DNA of 64,000 nt from CAWICD01 sp052267165 (lineage in GTDB: Bacteria > Vulcanimicrobiota > Vulcanimicrobiia > Vulcanimicrobiales > Vulcanimicrobiaceae): positions 35,891-99,890 of the forward strand of contig JBKQHO010000027.1 in the NCBI GenBank assembly GCA_052267165.1. The letters are read 5' to 3'. Below are positions 16,516-24,914 of this stretch, piece after piece. Every line of letters begins with the position of its first letter. Position 1 is the stretch's first letter. A model generated the notes under the pieces. It was not told the origin of the DNA and searched no databases. It saw only the letters and a list, made by a program, of their open reading frames with translations. Position numbers and translations under genes: made by a program.

Positions 16516-17820
16516 ATGCAAGTGATCGTCGTGGGAGCGAACGTCGGCGGGAGCATCGCCGCGGGCGACCTGGCCGCAACGGGCGTGGACGTCGTTCTGC
16601 TGGAGCGCGACCTCAAGCGCAAGAAACCGTGCGGCGGCGCGATCCCGCCGCGGGCGCTCGAGGAGTTCGGCATTCCGTCGCACATCGTCGAGCGCAAAAC
16701 GCGGCGCGCGGTCGTCATAGGGCCGAGCGGAAGCCGCGTCGAGATGGACGTGCGCGGGACCAGAGCGCGGCCCGACGTCGACTACATCGCGATGGTGACG
16801 CGCGAAGTGCTCGACCGGACGATGCGCGACAAGGCGCAGCAAGCCGGCGCCGACCTGCGCGAAGCGACCTTCCTTTCGCACGAGGAAGACGAGCACGCCA
16901 GGGTCCGGGTGCGGATCCGCTACCGTAACGGACAGGAAGAATTTTTGACGGCCGACGCCCTCATCGGCGCGGACGGCGCGGGCTCGGCGGTCGCAAAGTC
17001 GTGCGGCCGCCCGGCCATGAAACACGCCTCCGCGATCCAGGAGCGGCTCTACCTCCCCGACGACGCGATGGAGTATTACCTCAACCGCGCCGAGCTCTAT
17101 CTGGGCGACGACGTCTCGCCGGACTTCTACGGCTGGATCTTCCCCAAGAGCGACCACGTGGCGGTCGGGACCGGCTGCCGCCCCGAGCACGCCAACCAAT
17201 CCTTCGCGTTCCTCGAGGGCGTCAAACGCCGCGCCGGCGACAAGCTGCGCGGAGCCAAGCGCATCCTGCTCGAAGGCCACCCCCTGCCGATGGCGCGCTA
17301 CAAGAAGCTGGTTTACGGACGGACTCTGCTCGTCGGCGACGCGGGCGGCATGGTCGCGCACACGTCGGGCGAGGGCATCTATTTCTCGATGGCCGCGGGC
17401 CGGATGGCGGCCCAGACGCTGCTGGCCGCATGGGTCGACCCGCGCGTCAAGCTCGAACGCTACGAAAAGCTTTGGCAGAAGAAGTACGGCGCGATGTTCG
17501 ACTTCCTCGAATCGCTGGAGCGCTGGTCGTATACCGCCAATCGCAACCGTGAGATCTTCGTCGACATGTGCGACACGCGCGAAGTTCAGGCCTTGACCTT
17601 CGACAGCTACCTCTTCAAGTCGATGGCGCACGTCTCGCCGGTGCATTCCATCAGGATGGCGGCCAACGGCGTGAAGGCGGCGCTGCGCGAGTGGATGCGC
17701 CCCCGTTCGCCGCTGAGCGACGCGCCACCGAAGATCACCGCGAAGGAAGCGCTCGCCTTGACTCGGATGGCGGTGAGCGACGGAGTCGGCCTCGATTCAA
17801 AGGAGTACGTGCAAACATGA
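16516..17820 (+). CDS. bchP: Geranylgeranyl diphosphate/geranylgeranyl-bacteriochlorophyll reductase
   Basis: Reduces the geranylgeranyl tail to phytyl; a flavoprotein of 434 aa. The FAD-binding motif VIVVGANVGGSIAAGDLA is at the N-terminus (GxNxGG variant), PCGGAIPPRALEEFG is the family signature after it, and LLVGDAGGMV...GEGIYFSMAAG is the second FAD motif. GGAGG stands 9 bp before the ATG. It closes the bch part of this operon and overlaps the following small gene (ATGA). Confidence 0.94.
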   Translation: MQVIVVGANVGGSIAAGDLAATGVDVVLLERDLKRKKPCGGAIPPRALEEFGIPSHIVERKTRRAVVIGPSGSRVEMDVRGTRARPDVDYIAMVTREVLDRTMRDKAQQAGADLREATFLSHEEDEHARVRVRIRYRNGQEEFLTADALIGADGAGSAVAKSCGRPAMKHASAIQERLYLPDDAMEYYLNRAELYLGDDVSPDFYGWIFPKSDHVAVGTGCRPEHANQSFAFLEGVKRRAGDKLRGAKRILLEGHPLPMARYKKLVYGRTLLVGDAGGMVAHTSGEGIYFSMAAGRMAAQTLLAAWVDPRVKLERYEKLWQKKYGAMFDFLESLERWSYTANRNREIFVDMCDTREVQALTFDSYLFKSMAHVSPVHSIRMAANGVKAALREWMRPRSPLSDAPPKITAKEALALTRMAVSDGVGLDSKEYVQT

Positions 17821-17951
17821 CCGCCGCGAAAATCATCGGACTCATCGGAGCCGGCGGCGTGCTCACGTTCGTTTTCGGCGTATCGCTCGGGTTGGCGCGC
17901 CTGTTGACGTTGGTCGAGCGCGACGCGATCGCTTCCGGAGTGACCAGCTGA
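17817..17951 (+). CDS. 44-residue single-span membrane protein after bchP
   Basis: Starts within the bchP stop (ATGA), so it is translated with bchP. Residues 5-30 (IIGLIGAGGVLTFVFGVSLG) form one Gly-rich hydrophobic span, followed by a short polar tail. I do not recognise it. Coupling to bchP suggests a role in the photosynthetic membrane or in pigment handling, but this is inference. It is not antenna-like, as there is no His in the span. Confidence 0.6.
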   Translation: MTAAKIIGLIGAGGVLTFVFGVSLGLARLLTLVERDAIASGVTS

Positions 17952-18065
17952 TCGTTAGCTCCGCGTCCCGCCCGTCGTCGACAGCGTCCTCTCGCGCCCG
18001 GCCGCGGCCGGCCAGGCGCGGCCGTCATGAAAGCCCATCCGAAGTGAAGCTTCTGCGCATCGGCG

Positions 18066-18254
18066 CTAGGCACAGTCCGTGCGCTCGATGTTTCCGGCTC
18101 GTTCGCACGAGGGAAGCCGGCTGCATCGCCCGCGTTCCTTTTGAGCGAGCTCCCGTAGCCAATAGGTAACGACCTTCTCGCGCTCGTCGTAGCGCTCGCC
18201 GTGCCGGAGTTTTCCCGGCACTACATCCGCAAGCAAGTTCTCAATTGCATTCAT
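18066..18254 (-). CDS. Small hypothetical protein
   Basis: 62 aa, hydrophilic and rich in Arg/Glu (GERYDEREKVVTYWLRELAQKERG), with three cysteines near the C-terminus. Composition and third-base GC look coding, but no family is recognised and no clear ribosome site is seen. It lies in the convergent gap between the bchP operon and the pterin dehydratase gene. Confidence 0.4.
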   Translation of the reverse strand: MNAIENLLADVVPGKLRHGERYDEREKVVTYWLRELAQKERGRCSRLPSCERAGNIERTDCA

Positions 18255-18411
18255 CGCGATCTGCGCACGGTTCGGCTACCGTTCTTTCGTAGATGGTGAC
18301 CTGAGCGCGATCGTACGAGGCAAAGCGTCCCCGCAGCGTCCGAGGGGCGTCCTTTCCGACTCCGCCGGAGGCGCAGCACCTCAGACCCCACGGTTCGGCG
18401 CAATGCTGCGC
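18255..18411. other. Intergenic stretch with a possible coding remnant
   Basis: On the minus strand one frame reads GRFASYDRAQVTIYERTVAEP up to a stop overlapping the small gene's start, with coding-like composition but no start codon. No family is recognised. The rest of the gap shows no RNA gene, and I see no clear terminator. Confidence 0.25.
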
Positions 18412-18690
18412 CTAACCGATCTCTTCGACCGCCTTTGCCAGCTTGAAGTCGCGGTCGGTGAGGCCGCCGACGTCGTGCGAACTGAGCGTCAGCGTAACGC
18501 GGTTCCACGAGAGCGCGATGTCGGGATGGTGGTTCTGCTCGTTCGCGAGGCGCGCCACCTCGTTGACGAACCGCATCGACCCGTCGAAGTCGCCGCGATC
18601 GAACACCTTTTCGATGGTGCTCGCGCGGTGGCGCCAGCCGGGCAATGTGACGAGACGCTCCGCGATCTGGTCGTTGCTGTGCAAGGTCAT
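18412..18690 (-). CDS. phhB: Pterin-4a-carbinolamine dehydratase
   Basis: Dehydrates 4a-hydroxytetrahydrobiopterin; 92 aa. NEQNHHPDIALSWNRVTLTLSSHDVGGLTDRD holds the conserved HHP catalytic site. Its ATG overlaps the hemL stop (ATGA), so it is co-translated with hemL at the end of the long bchF-to-phhB operon. No aromatic-amino-acid hydroxylase is nearby; a link with a pterin cofactor or with folate genes at 42289-46854 is possible. Confidence 0.9.
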   Translation of the reverse strand: MTLHSNDQIAERLVTLPGWRHRASTIEKVFDRGDFDGSMRFVNEVARLANEQNHHPDIALSWNRVTLTLSSHDVGGLTDRDFKLAKAVEEIG

Positions 18691-19982
18691 AGCGATCCGC
18701 TCCGTTGCAGCTGGGCCAGCGACGCGTCGAGGGCCTCGAGCGTCAGCTCGATCTCCGCGTCGCCGTGCTCGGTCGAGAGAAACATCAATTCGTTCTGCGA
18801 GGGCGCGAGCAGGACGCCGCGCTCCCGCATGGCGTGATAGTACCCCGCAAACGCGCGCTTATCGGCTTGCGCGGCCTCGTCGTAGTTGCGCGGGGGCGGC
18901 CCCGGGCGAAACTTGAAGTCGACCATGCTCGCGACCTGCGACACCTCGTACGGCAAACCGCGGGCGGCGAAGATCGCTCGCATGCCCGCCGCAAGCCGGG
19001 CCGCTTGCGCCTCGAGCCGAGGATAGAGGTGCGGGTCGCCCTCGACCAGATCGAGCACGCGATGCCCGAGCGCGACGCAAAACGGGTTACCGGAGAACGT
19101 GCCGCCCGTGAAGCACGCGCCCTCCGGCGAAAGCGCCGTCATGACGTCGCGGCGTCCTCCGAAGGCGGCCAACGGAAAGCCGCCGCCCATTACCTTGCCG
19201 AGCGCCGTCAGATCCGGCACGTGACCGGCCGGGCGCTGCGCCCCGCCCGTCCCTAGACGCAGCCAGGTGATGACCTCGTCGAAGATCACGAGCGCGCCGG
19301 CGCGCCGGGCCCGGGCAAACAGTCCGTCGACGAAGCCGGGCAGCGGCAGCACCAGGCCCATGTTACCGACCAACGGCTCGACCGCGATCGCCGCTAATTC
19401 GTGTTCGCGCCCGGCGAGCTTTGCATCCACCTCGGCCAAGTCGTTGTAGGGCACGACCAGCGAGTCGGCGCGAACGCCGGCCGGGATGCCGCTGCGCGCG
19501 GCGTCAGGCGTGTTCGCCGAGGCGCCCGCGTCGTGCAGCGCCGCATCGAAGTGGCCGTGATAGTTGCCCGCGAAGCGCAGCACCAGCGAGCGTCCGGTGA
19601 ACGCGCGCGCGACTCGAACGGCGCTCATCATCGCCTCCGTACCCGTGCTCACGAAGCGCAGCCGCTGCAGCGAGGGCAGATGGCGTGAGATCCGGTCGGC
19701 GAGCCGCACTTCTTCGTCGTGCGTCGAGCCGAAGACGGTTCCGGCCGCGGCGAGCGCGTCGAGACCCTGCACGAGCGACGGAGGCGCGTGACCGAAGAGC
19801 AGCGGCCCGTACGCCATGAGATAGTCGACGTAGGCGCGCCCGTCGGCGTCGTAGGCGTAGGCGCCGCGTCCGTAGGCCTGCCGGAACGCAGCGCCGCCGA
19901 CGGCCGCACCGGCGCGCACGGGCGAGCTAGCGCCGCCCGCGAGCGCTCCCGTTTCGCGGAGCCCAATGAGGCGCGCGCTCAC
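18687..19982 (-). CDS. hemL: Glutamate-1-semialdehyde 2,1-aminomutase
   Basis: Makes 5-aminolevulinate from glutamate-1-semialdehyde, the entry to tetrapyrrole synthesis. The 431-aa class III aminotransferase has IFDEVITWLRL with the PLP-ring Asp and ALGKVMGGGFPLAAFGG with the Schiff-base Lys. The start is a GTG overlapping the dprA stop (GTGA). The open frame extends upstream, but that part is antisense-like shadow within dprA. Its place in the bacteriochlorophyll operon fits a dedicated copy that boosts precursor supply. Confidence 0.92.
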   Translation of the reverse strand: MSARLIGLRETGALAGGASSPVRAGAAVGGAAFRQAYGRGAYAYDADGRAYVDYLMAYGPLLFGHAPPSLVQGLDALAAAGTVFGSTHDEEVRLADRISRHLPSLQRLRFVSTGTEAMMSAVRVARAFTGRSLVLRFAGNYHGHFDAALHDAGASANTPDAARSGIPAGVRADSLVVPYNDLAEVDAKLAGREHELAAIAVEPLVGNMGLVLPLPGFVDGLFARARRAGALVIFDEVITWLRLGTGGAQRPAGHVPDLTALGKVMGGGFPLAAFGGRRDVMTALSPEGACFTGGTFSGNPFCVALGHRVLDLVEGDPHLYPRLEAQAARLAAGMRAIFAARGLPYEVSQVASMVDFKFRPGPPPRNYDEAAQADKRAFAGYYHAMRERGVLLAPSQNELMFLSTEHGDAEIELTLEALDASLAQLQRSGSL

Positions 19983-20821
19983 GGCTCGTTTCGAACCGAC
20001 GTCGGCTGCACGAGTTCGATCACACGGTTCATTTCCCAAGGGAGCGCGACCGCTCCCTCGTCGATAGCCCGCGCGTTGCCCGCGTCGCGCTCGCCCCGCG
20101 GCTCGAACGCGAAGCGCGGCCGCTCGAGCTTGCGCGCGAAGCGGAGCGTGTGCATCGCGCCGCCGTCGAGCTCGCTTTGTACGAGGACGACCGCCGCCGC
20201 GTGCGCGGCTTGCAGCCGGTCGCGACGCACCAGCGACCAGCGCGTTGCCGGCTCGCCGGGCAGCGCTTCCGAGACGATCGCGCCGCCGGCCGCGACGATC
20301 CGTTCCTCGAGGTCGGCGTGTTCGGGCGGATACGTCGCGCCGAGGCCGTTGCCGACGTAGGCGATCGTCGCGGCACCCACCGCCAGCGCGCCCTCGTGCG
20401 CGGCCGCGTCGACGCCCCGGGCCAGCCCGCTGACGATCGGCGGCGGCGCGTTGGCGGCCAGCGCGCGCGCCTGTGCGGTCGCCTGCGGATCGGCTTCGCG
20501 CGTTCCGACAATCGCGGTCCCTTCGCGCCAGCGGCTGCGCGCCGGCAGCGTCCCGCGCACGATCAGAAACGCGGGAGGGTCGTTCAGCTCGCGCAGGCCC
20601 GCGGGAAAGGCCGGGTCGTCGAGCGCCACGACGCGCGCGCCCGCCGACTGCACGCGCTCCCAGGCGAGCCGCGCATCGCGCCGCGCTTCGGCCAGGCGCA
20701 GCGCCGACTCGTTGGCGATCCAATCGCGCAATGCGCCGTCGTCGCCGCGCGCGAGCGCACGCAAGCGGCGCGCGGGGACCCGCAGCAACGCCGCCGCCAG
20801 CAGAATCAGCTCCGAAGCCAC
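19979..20821 (-). CDS. dprA: DNA-processing protein DprA/Smf
   Basis: Loads RecA onto incoming single-stranded DNA in natural transformation. The Rossmann-like core shows TAIVGTREADPQATAQA, IVSGLARGVDAAAHEGAL, YVGNGLGATYPPEHADL and GGAIVSEALPG. At 280 aa it lacks the C-terminal winged helix of longer DprA proteins. It lies 49 bp after bchZ and overlaps hemL, so it is carried inside the photosynthesis operon, which is unexpected. Confidence 0.9.
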   Translation of the reverse strand: MASELILLAAALLRVPARRLRALARGDDGALRDWIANESALRLAEARRDARLAWERVQSAGARVVALDDPAFPAGLRELNDPPAFLIVRGTLPARSRWREGTAIVGTREADPQATAQARALAANAPPPIVSGLARGVDAAAHEGALAVGAATIAYVGNGLGATYPPEHADLEERIVAAGGAIVSEALPGEPATRWSLVRRDRLQAAHAAAVVLVQSELDGGAMHTLRFARKLERPRFAFEPRGERDAGNARAIDEGAVALPWEMNRVIELVQPTSVRNEP

Positions 20822-20870
20822 GCTTCGCTACACCGACCGCGTCACAGTGTCGAGGTTCCGGCGCGCCCGG

Positions 20871-22436
20871 CTAACCCGGCGCGTACTTGGTGACGATTTC
20901 CTGGACGACCGTCAGGTCGACGTCGGTTTCACGCTCGCGTGCCAAGCGTTCCGCCTCGGCGCGCAGCTTCTTCGTGACGGAGACGCGCACGAAGAACGGC
21001 ACGCGCTTGATGGTGGTCTCGGCCAGCGTCTTGGCCTCGTCGCTCCATTCCAACACGCTGTTGCGGCCCTTGCCGCCCTCGCAGACCGCGGCCGGCGCAT
21101 CGCGCAAGATCTCCGCGGTCGGCCGTTCGGCGCGGTGCGGCGGAACGTACGACGTCGGCAGATTGGCGAACAGCGTGTCGAACAGGATCTCGCAGACGAC
21201 CTGCAAGAGCCAAACGGCGCCTGCGTAGCCGACGAACGGCGTCCCGGTCGCGCGGCGCACGACCGCGCCCGGAAACGACGACTGATAGAAGCGCGAGGGC
21301 AGCTTCTCTTGCGCGATGATCATGCGCTCGTTGATCGAGCCGAAGATCATCATCGGGCTCGGGCTCACGTTGCAGAGCGCCTCGCGCACCGCCTCACTCG
21401 GCGCGCTCTGGGGACCGGTCCGGTACGCGCTGTAGCAGATGGGCAGCCCGAGCTCGCCCCCCAGATACCGCTCGAGCCCGTCCTTGTAGGTCGGCGGCGC
21501 GACGATGGCGATCGGGGCGTTGGCGAAGAAATCGCTGTGTGTCGAGCGCCAGATGTCTTGCCACGCTTGCAGCGTCGTCTTCTTCTCGCTGCGGATGAAC
21601 GCGTCGGCCTCCGCCTCGAGCCCCAGCACGACGCCCAGGTCGCGCAAGAACGCCGTCGTCTCTTCCAAACCGAACGGCGCATAGAAGACGGGTAAGCCGA
21701 CCTCGCGCGCGAGCGACTTACCGAACTCGCGGTACATCACGACCGTCGCCTTTGCGTCGCACAGGCGCAGCGTGTCGTAGGAGTTCGCCTCGAATGGATA
21801 GACCAGATTGACGTCGGCCCCGATACCCGCGATCAAGCGCTTCATCTCAGCCAGATCGCTATACGAGTTGAAGCATCCGTAAGTCGGGCCGACGATGTTG
21901 ACCGACGGCTTGGCCGCGCGCGGCGGCACGGGAGCACTCGCCGGACGCACGAAGTGCTCGCGGTTCTGCCAAAGGAAGAGCAGCGCGCGGTCGCGCGCCA
22001 TCCACTCGTCGTCGTCGAGCGACTGCGCGTTGAAGAAGAGTGGCGTTCCCGCGACGCCTTCGTCGCTGGTCGTCCAGGCCGCACCGATCAGCTCCGAGAC
22101 GGGCGTGCTCACGATGAAGACCTGTCGGCCCTCGACGCTGGCGCGCTCGACCTTTTCTTTGAGCACACCGAGCGTCCCCGCGATCGATACTTCGTTCTCC
22201 GACAGCTCGGAGCACGTCACGTTCTGCAGATATGGGACGGAGTCGGTGTAGTTGATGACCGCGACCGCCGGCATGACGTGGCAGCCCACCGGACCGTCCA
22301 GCACGACGTTGCCGTCGCGCAGGCTGGCGAACGTCTGCATCGCGCCGGTGTCGCCGCCGGCATGGTCGAGGTCCGTGACGCGCGCGCGAATCGGGGTGTT
22401 GACGACGTCGCTCGGAAGCTCTTGTTTCAGTCCCAT
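20871..22436 (-). CDS. bchZ: Chlorophyllide a reductase subunit Z
   Basis: With BchX and BchY it reduces the B ring of chlorophyllide a, giving the bacteriochlorin. 521 aa, nitrogenase NifK-like. LDGPVGCHVMPAVAVINYTDSVPY and NVTCSELSENEV are BchZ signatures with cluster-binding cysteines. VLEWSDEAKTLAETTIKRVPFFVR leads the C-terminal domain shared with BchB. The start is 1 bp from the bchY stop. Confidence 0.95.
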   Translation of the reverse strand: MGLKQELPSDVVNTPIRARVTDLDHAGGDTGAMQTFASLRDGNVVLDGPVGCHVMPAVAVINYTDSVPYLQNVTCSELSENEVSIAGTLGVLKEKVERASVEGRQVFIVSTPVSELIGAAWTTSDEGVAGTPLFFNAQSLDDDEWMARDRALLFLWQNREHFVRPASAPVPPRAAKPSVNIVGPTYGCFNSYSDLAEMKRLIAGIGADVNLVYPFEANSYDTLRLCDAKATVVMYREFGKSLAREVGLPVFYAPFGLEETTAFLRDLGVVLGLEAEADAFIRSEKKTTLQAWQDIWRSTHSDFFANAPIAIVAPPTYKDGLERYLGGELGLPICYSAYRTGPQSAPSEAVREALCNVSPSPMMIFGSINERMIIAQEKLPSRFYQSSFPGAVVRRATGTPFVGYAGAVWLLQVVCEILFDTLFANLPTSYVPPHRAERPTAEILRDAPAAVCEGGKGRNSVLEWSDEAKTLAETTIKRVPFFVRVSVTKKLRAEAERLARERETDVDLTVVQEIVTKYAPG

Positions 22437-22437
22437 C

Positions 22438-23748
22438 TTATCGCTCGTCCACCGCTCCGTGCGCGATGAGGTGTTCGGTCAGGTCGATCTTGGGCACCCA
22501 CGACGTGTACGTCCGGCGCGGCACCCCGTCCTCGCTGAAGAAACGCGCGATCTTGCCGTAGCGCTCCTTGCTGCGTTGCGTGGACACGACCAGCGAGAGA
22601 ATGTCGCTGGCCCCTTCCGCAAGCATCAGCGAACGCGTCGCCATCGCGTTGGTGTAGTAGAGCGACGGAATGCCGAGCTCTTTGGCGTGCGCGCAGAGCG
22701 GCGTCGTGCCGATGACGCAATCGTAGGGATGATCCTCGAGTGCGCCGATCTCATCGTCGAAGTTCGCATTGTACAGGACCTTGCAGCCGTGCTCGGCCAG
22801 CCACGCTTCTTCTTCCCGTGCCAGCGGATTGGTGTTGACCGAGGTCGAGAGAAACGGCACCTTCGCGCCCGCTTCGAGCAGCAGACGCACCAGCAGAAAC
22901 TCGTGGCCCTCGTAGCCCGCGACCATGAACGTCAAGCCGCGCAGCGGGAAGTCGCCGATCGCGGCGACGACCTTCTCGCGCTCCTCCTGGGCCACCGCTT
23001 CGACGACCGCGGCATTGCGCTTGAGCTCCGCTCCGACCGCCTTGATCCACTTGTAGGTTCCGTCGATCCCGACCGGCGCTCCGTCGATAAAGGGCAACCC
23101 CTGCTTCATCTTCATGCGCTTGACGCTGTCGCTGTAGAACGGATGGAGCGGCGCGTTGAGCGAGCCGTCGACCATCGCGACGTAATCCGTCCAGCGCGGC
23201 CCCGGGACGTGCGTGTTGACGTGCGTTCCGATGCGCCGCAGCACTTCGTCGATCTTGATCGGATCGTTGGGAAAGACTTCGCCGATCAAGTTCACGCCGG
23301 CGCGGGCCTTGCGCTGCGGCGGCAGCCGCCACACCAGCGAATCGACGACGATATCCTTGGCCCGCGCATGCGAGTGCACGCTATACGCCGGCAGCGGCAC
23401 GTACACGATCTCGGTGTTGCCGACTTGTTTGGGCAGCAGTTCGAACGGCATCCCCACCGTGTCGCTCACGCACAGCGAGCAGATCGGAATGAGCGAGGGC
23501 TGATGCTTCTCCGCCATCTCGATCGCCATCGCCTTGAGCTCGTCGAACACGGTTCCCTTCGCCCACATCTGCGAGGAGACGCCCGGCGAAAAGATCGGCC
23601 GGTTCGCCACGTAGAAATGCGCTACGAACGTATGCCCGTACATGCACCCGTCCCCCGACGAGATGACGATCGGCATCGCATCCTCCATCCGCAACAAATT
23701 GCGAATGGCCCCAAATGCGGGACACATAGAAGACGGCTGCTTCGACAT
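22438..23748 (-). CDS. bchY: Chlorophyllide a reductase subunit Y
   Basis: NifD-like partner of BchZ; 436 aa from the ATG at 23748. Cys9 in SSMCPAFGA and Cys35 in SGDGCMYGHTFVAHFY are the family's conserved cluster cysteines, and SLCVSDTVGMPFELLP follows. GAACGAG before the start is a weak ribosome site. A GC-rich gap of 167 bp separates it from bchX, the only long spacing in this operon. The open frame extends upstream, but that part is low-complexity. Confidence 0.95.
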   Translation of the reverse strand: MSKQPSSMCPAFGAIRNLLRMEDAMPIVISSGDGCMYGHTFVAHFYVANRPIFSPGVSSQMWAKGTVFDELKAMAIEMAEKHQPSLIPICSLCVSDTVGMPFELLPKQVGNTEIVYVPLPAYSVHSHARAKDIVVDSLVWRLPPQRKARAGVNLIGEVFPNDPIKIDEVLRRIGTHVNTHVPGPRWTDYVAMVDGSLNAPLHPFYSDSVKRMKMKQGLPFIDGAPVGIDGTYKWIKAVGAELKRNAAVVEAVAQEEREKVVAAIGDFPLRGLTFMVAGYEGHEFLLVRLLLEAGAKVPFLSTSVNTNPLAREEEAWLAEHGCKVLYNANFDDEIGALEDHPYDCVIGTTPLCAHAKELGIPSLYYTNAMATRSLMLAEGASDILSLVVSTQRSKERYGKIARFFSEDGVPRRTYTSWVPKIDLTEHLIAHGAVDER

Positions 23749-23915
23749 CTCGTTCTCTACCTCAGGACTTGGATTTTGGCGCGTGGCTTTTCGGGGGTTG
23801 AGTTCGCGTGGCCAGGCCGGCTCGGGGGCACGGCGCAGGTGAGCTGCGGGCCGCCGTACCCCGCCCCGCCCCGCCCCAAGCCACGCGGGCCCCAGCCACG
23901 CGCGGCATACCGACG

Positions 23916-24914
23916 CTACCAGTCCGCGGCAGGAACTGCGAACCCACCCGCGCTGACGACCGTGGGGACGAGCTCTTTCTCTGCGTCGTCTTCGGTTTCG
24001 ATGTAGCGGCGGTCGAAGCTGCCGTTGCTCGGCAGGCCGCGCAGGACGGGTTCGACTTCGGGGAGGGACCAGAGCTCGTCGGTGCTGACGGCGGTGCCTT
24101 CCATCTTCGCGGCGTTGCCCGAGAGCGCGCACATGAACTCATGGAAGTCGACCTTGTTCGGCAGCGAGGCGCCGAGGTCGTCGATCGCATCGATGACCTT
24201 CTCGATGGCGGCGGCGACAATCGGGTGCAGCGTGCCGTCTTTGGCGAGCTCGGCTTGCGGTATGATCGGCAGCGTCGCCAGGACCGGAACGCCGAGCCAC
24301 TCGGCCATCTTGGCGGCGCGACCGCTGCCGTCGTCCTTGTTCACAAACAGTCCGAGGCAGCGCGTCTTGCCGCCCTGTTCGGCAAAATAGCGCACGGCGG
24401 AGGCGATGTTGTTGGCAGCATACATCGACTGGCCTTCGTTGCTGCAGACAATGACCAGCTTGTCAGCCATCGAGCGCGCGATCGGTGTGCCGAAGCCGCC
24501 GCACACGACGTCGCCCAAGAAGTCGAGCAGCATGTAGTTGAAGTTCCACTCCGAGAGGCCCCACTTCTCGAGCAGTTGGAACCCGAAGGTGATGCCGCGG
24601 CCGCCGCACCCGCGGGCCGACTCGGGGCCGCCGAGCTCGATGCAGTAGACGCCTTCGCCCTTGAAGATGATGTGTTCGGGTGAAAGATCGTCCTCGCGGC
24701 CGTCCTTTTGGAACTGCGCCCACGTGCCGAGGACCGTCGGGATGAACGCTCCGCCGAAGTGGGTGACGACGCTGTCGTGCTTGGGGTCGCAGCCCATTTG
24801 CAACACGCGCAAGCCGCGGTCGGTCAGGGTCTTCGCAACCATGCTGGTCAGGAACGACTTGCCGGCGCCGCCTTTGCCGTAGAATGCGACGGTACTGTTC
24901 TTGCTTACGCCCAT
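23916..24914 (-). CDS. bchX: Chlorophyllide a reductase iron protein BchX
   Basis: ATP-dependent electron donor to BchYZ, homologous to NifH/BchL; 332 aa. The P-loop YGKGGAGKSF is at residues 12-21. Cys103 (ARGCGGRG) and Cys138 (VVCGGFG) are the bridging 4Fe-4S ligands. The long C-terminal tail (about 40 residues after GLPSNGSFDRRYIE) is acidic and specific to this family or lineage. The start overlaps the bchC 3' end by 10 bp. Confidence 0.95.
   Translation of the reverse strand: MGVSKNSTVAFYGKGGAGKSFLTSMVAKTLTDRGLRVLQMGCDPKHDSVVTHFGGAFIPTVLGTWAQFQKDGREDDLSPEHIIFKGEGVYCIELGGPESARGCGGRGITFGFQLLEKWGLSEWNFNYMLLDFLGDVVCGGFGTPIARSMADKLVIVCSNEGQSMYAANNIASAVRYFAEQGGKTRCLGLFVNKDDGSGRAAKMAEWLGVPVLATLPIIPQAELAKDGTLHPIVAAAIEKVIDAIDDLGASLPNKVDFHEFMCALSGNAAKMEGTAVSTDELWSLPEVEPVLRGLPSNGSFDRRYIETEDDAEKELVPTVVSAGGFAVPAADW

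Noticed and set aside
18251..18508. 85-codon frame between phhB and the small hypothetical gene
   Set aside because: Arg-rich, overlaps phhB and looks like a shadow.
22252..24006. 584-codon open frame antisense to bchY and bchZ
   Set aside because: The sequence is His/Arg/Asp-rich and mirrors the codon pattern of the real genes.
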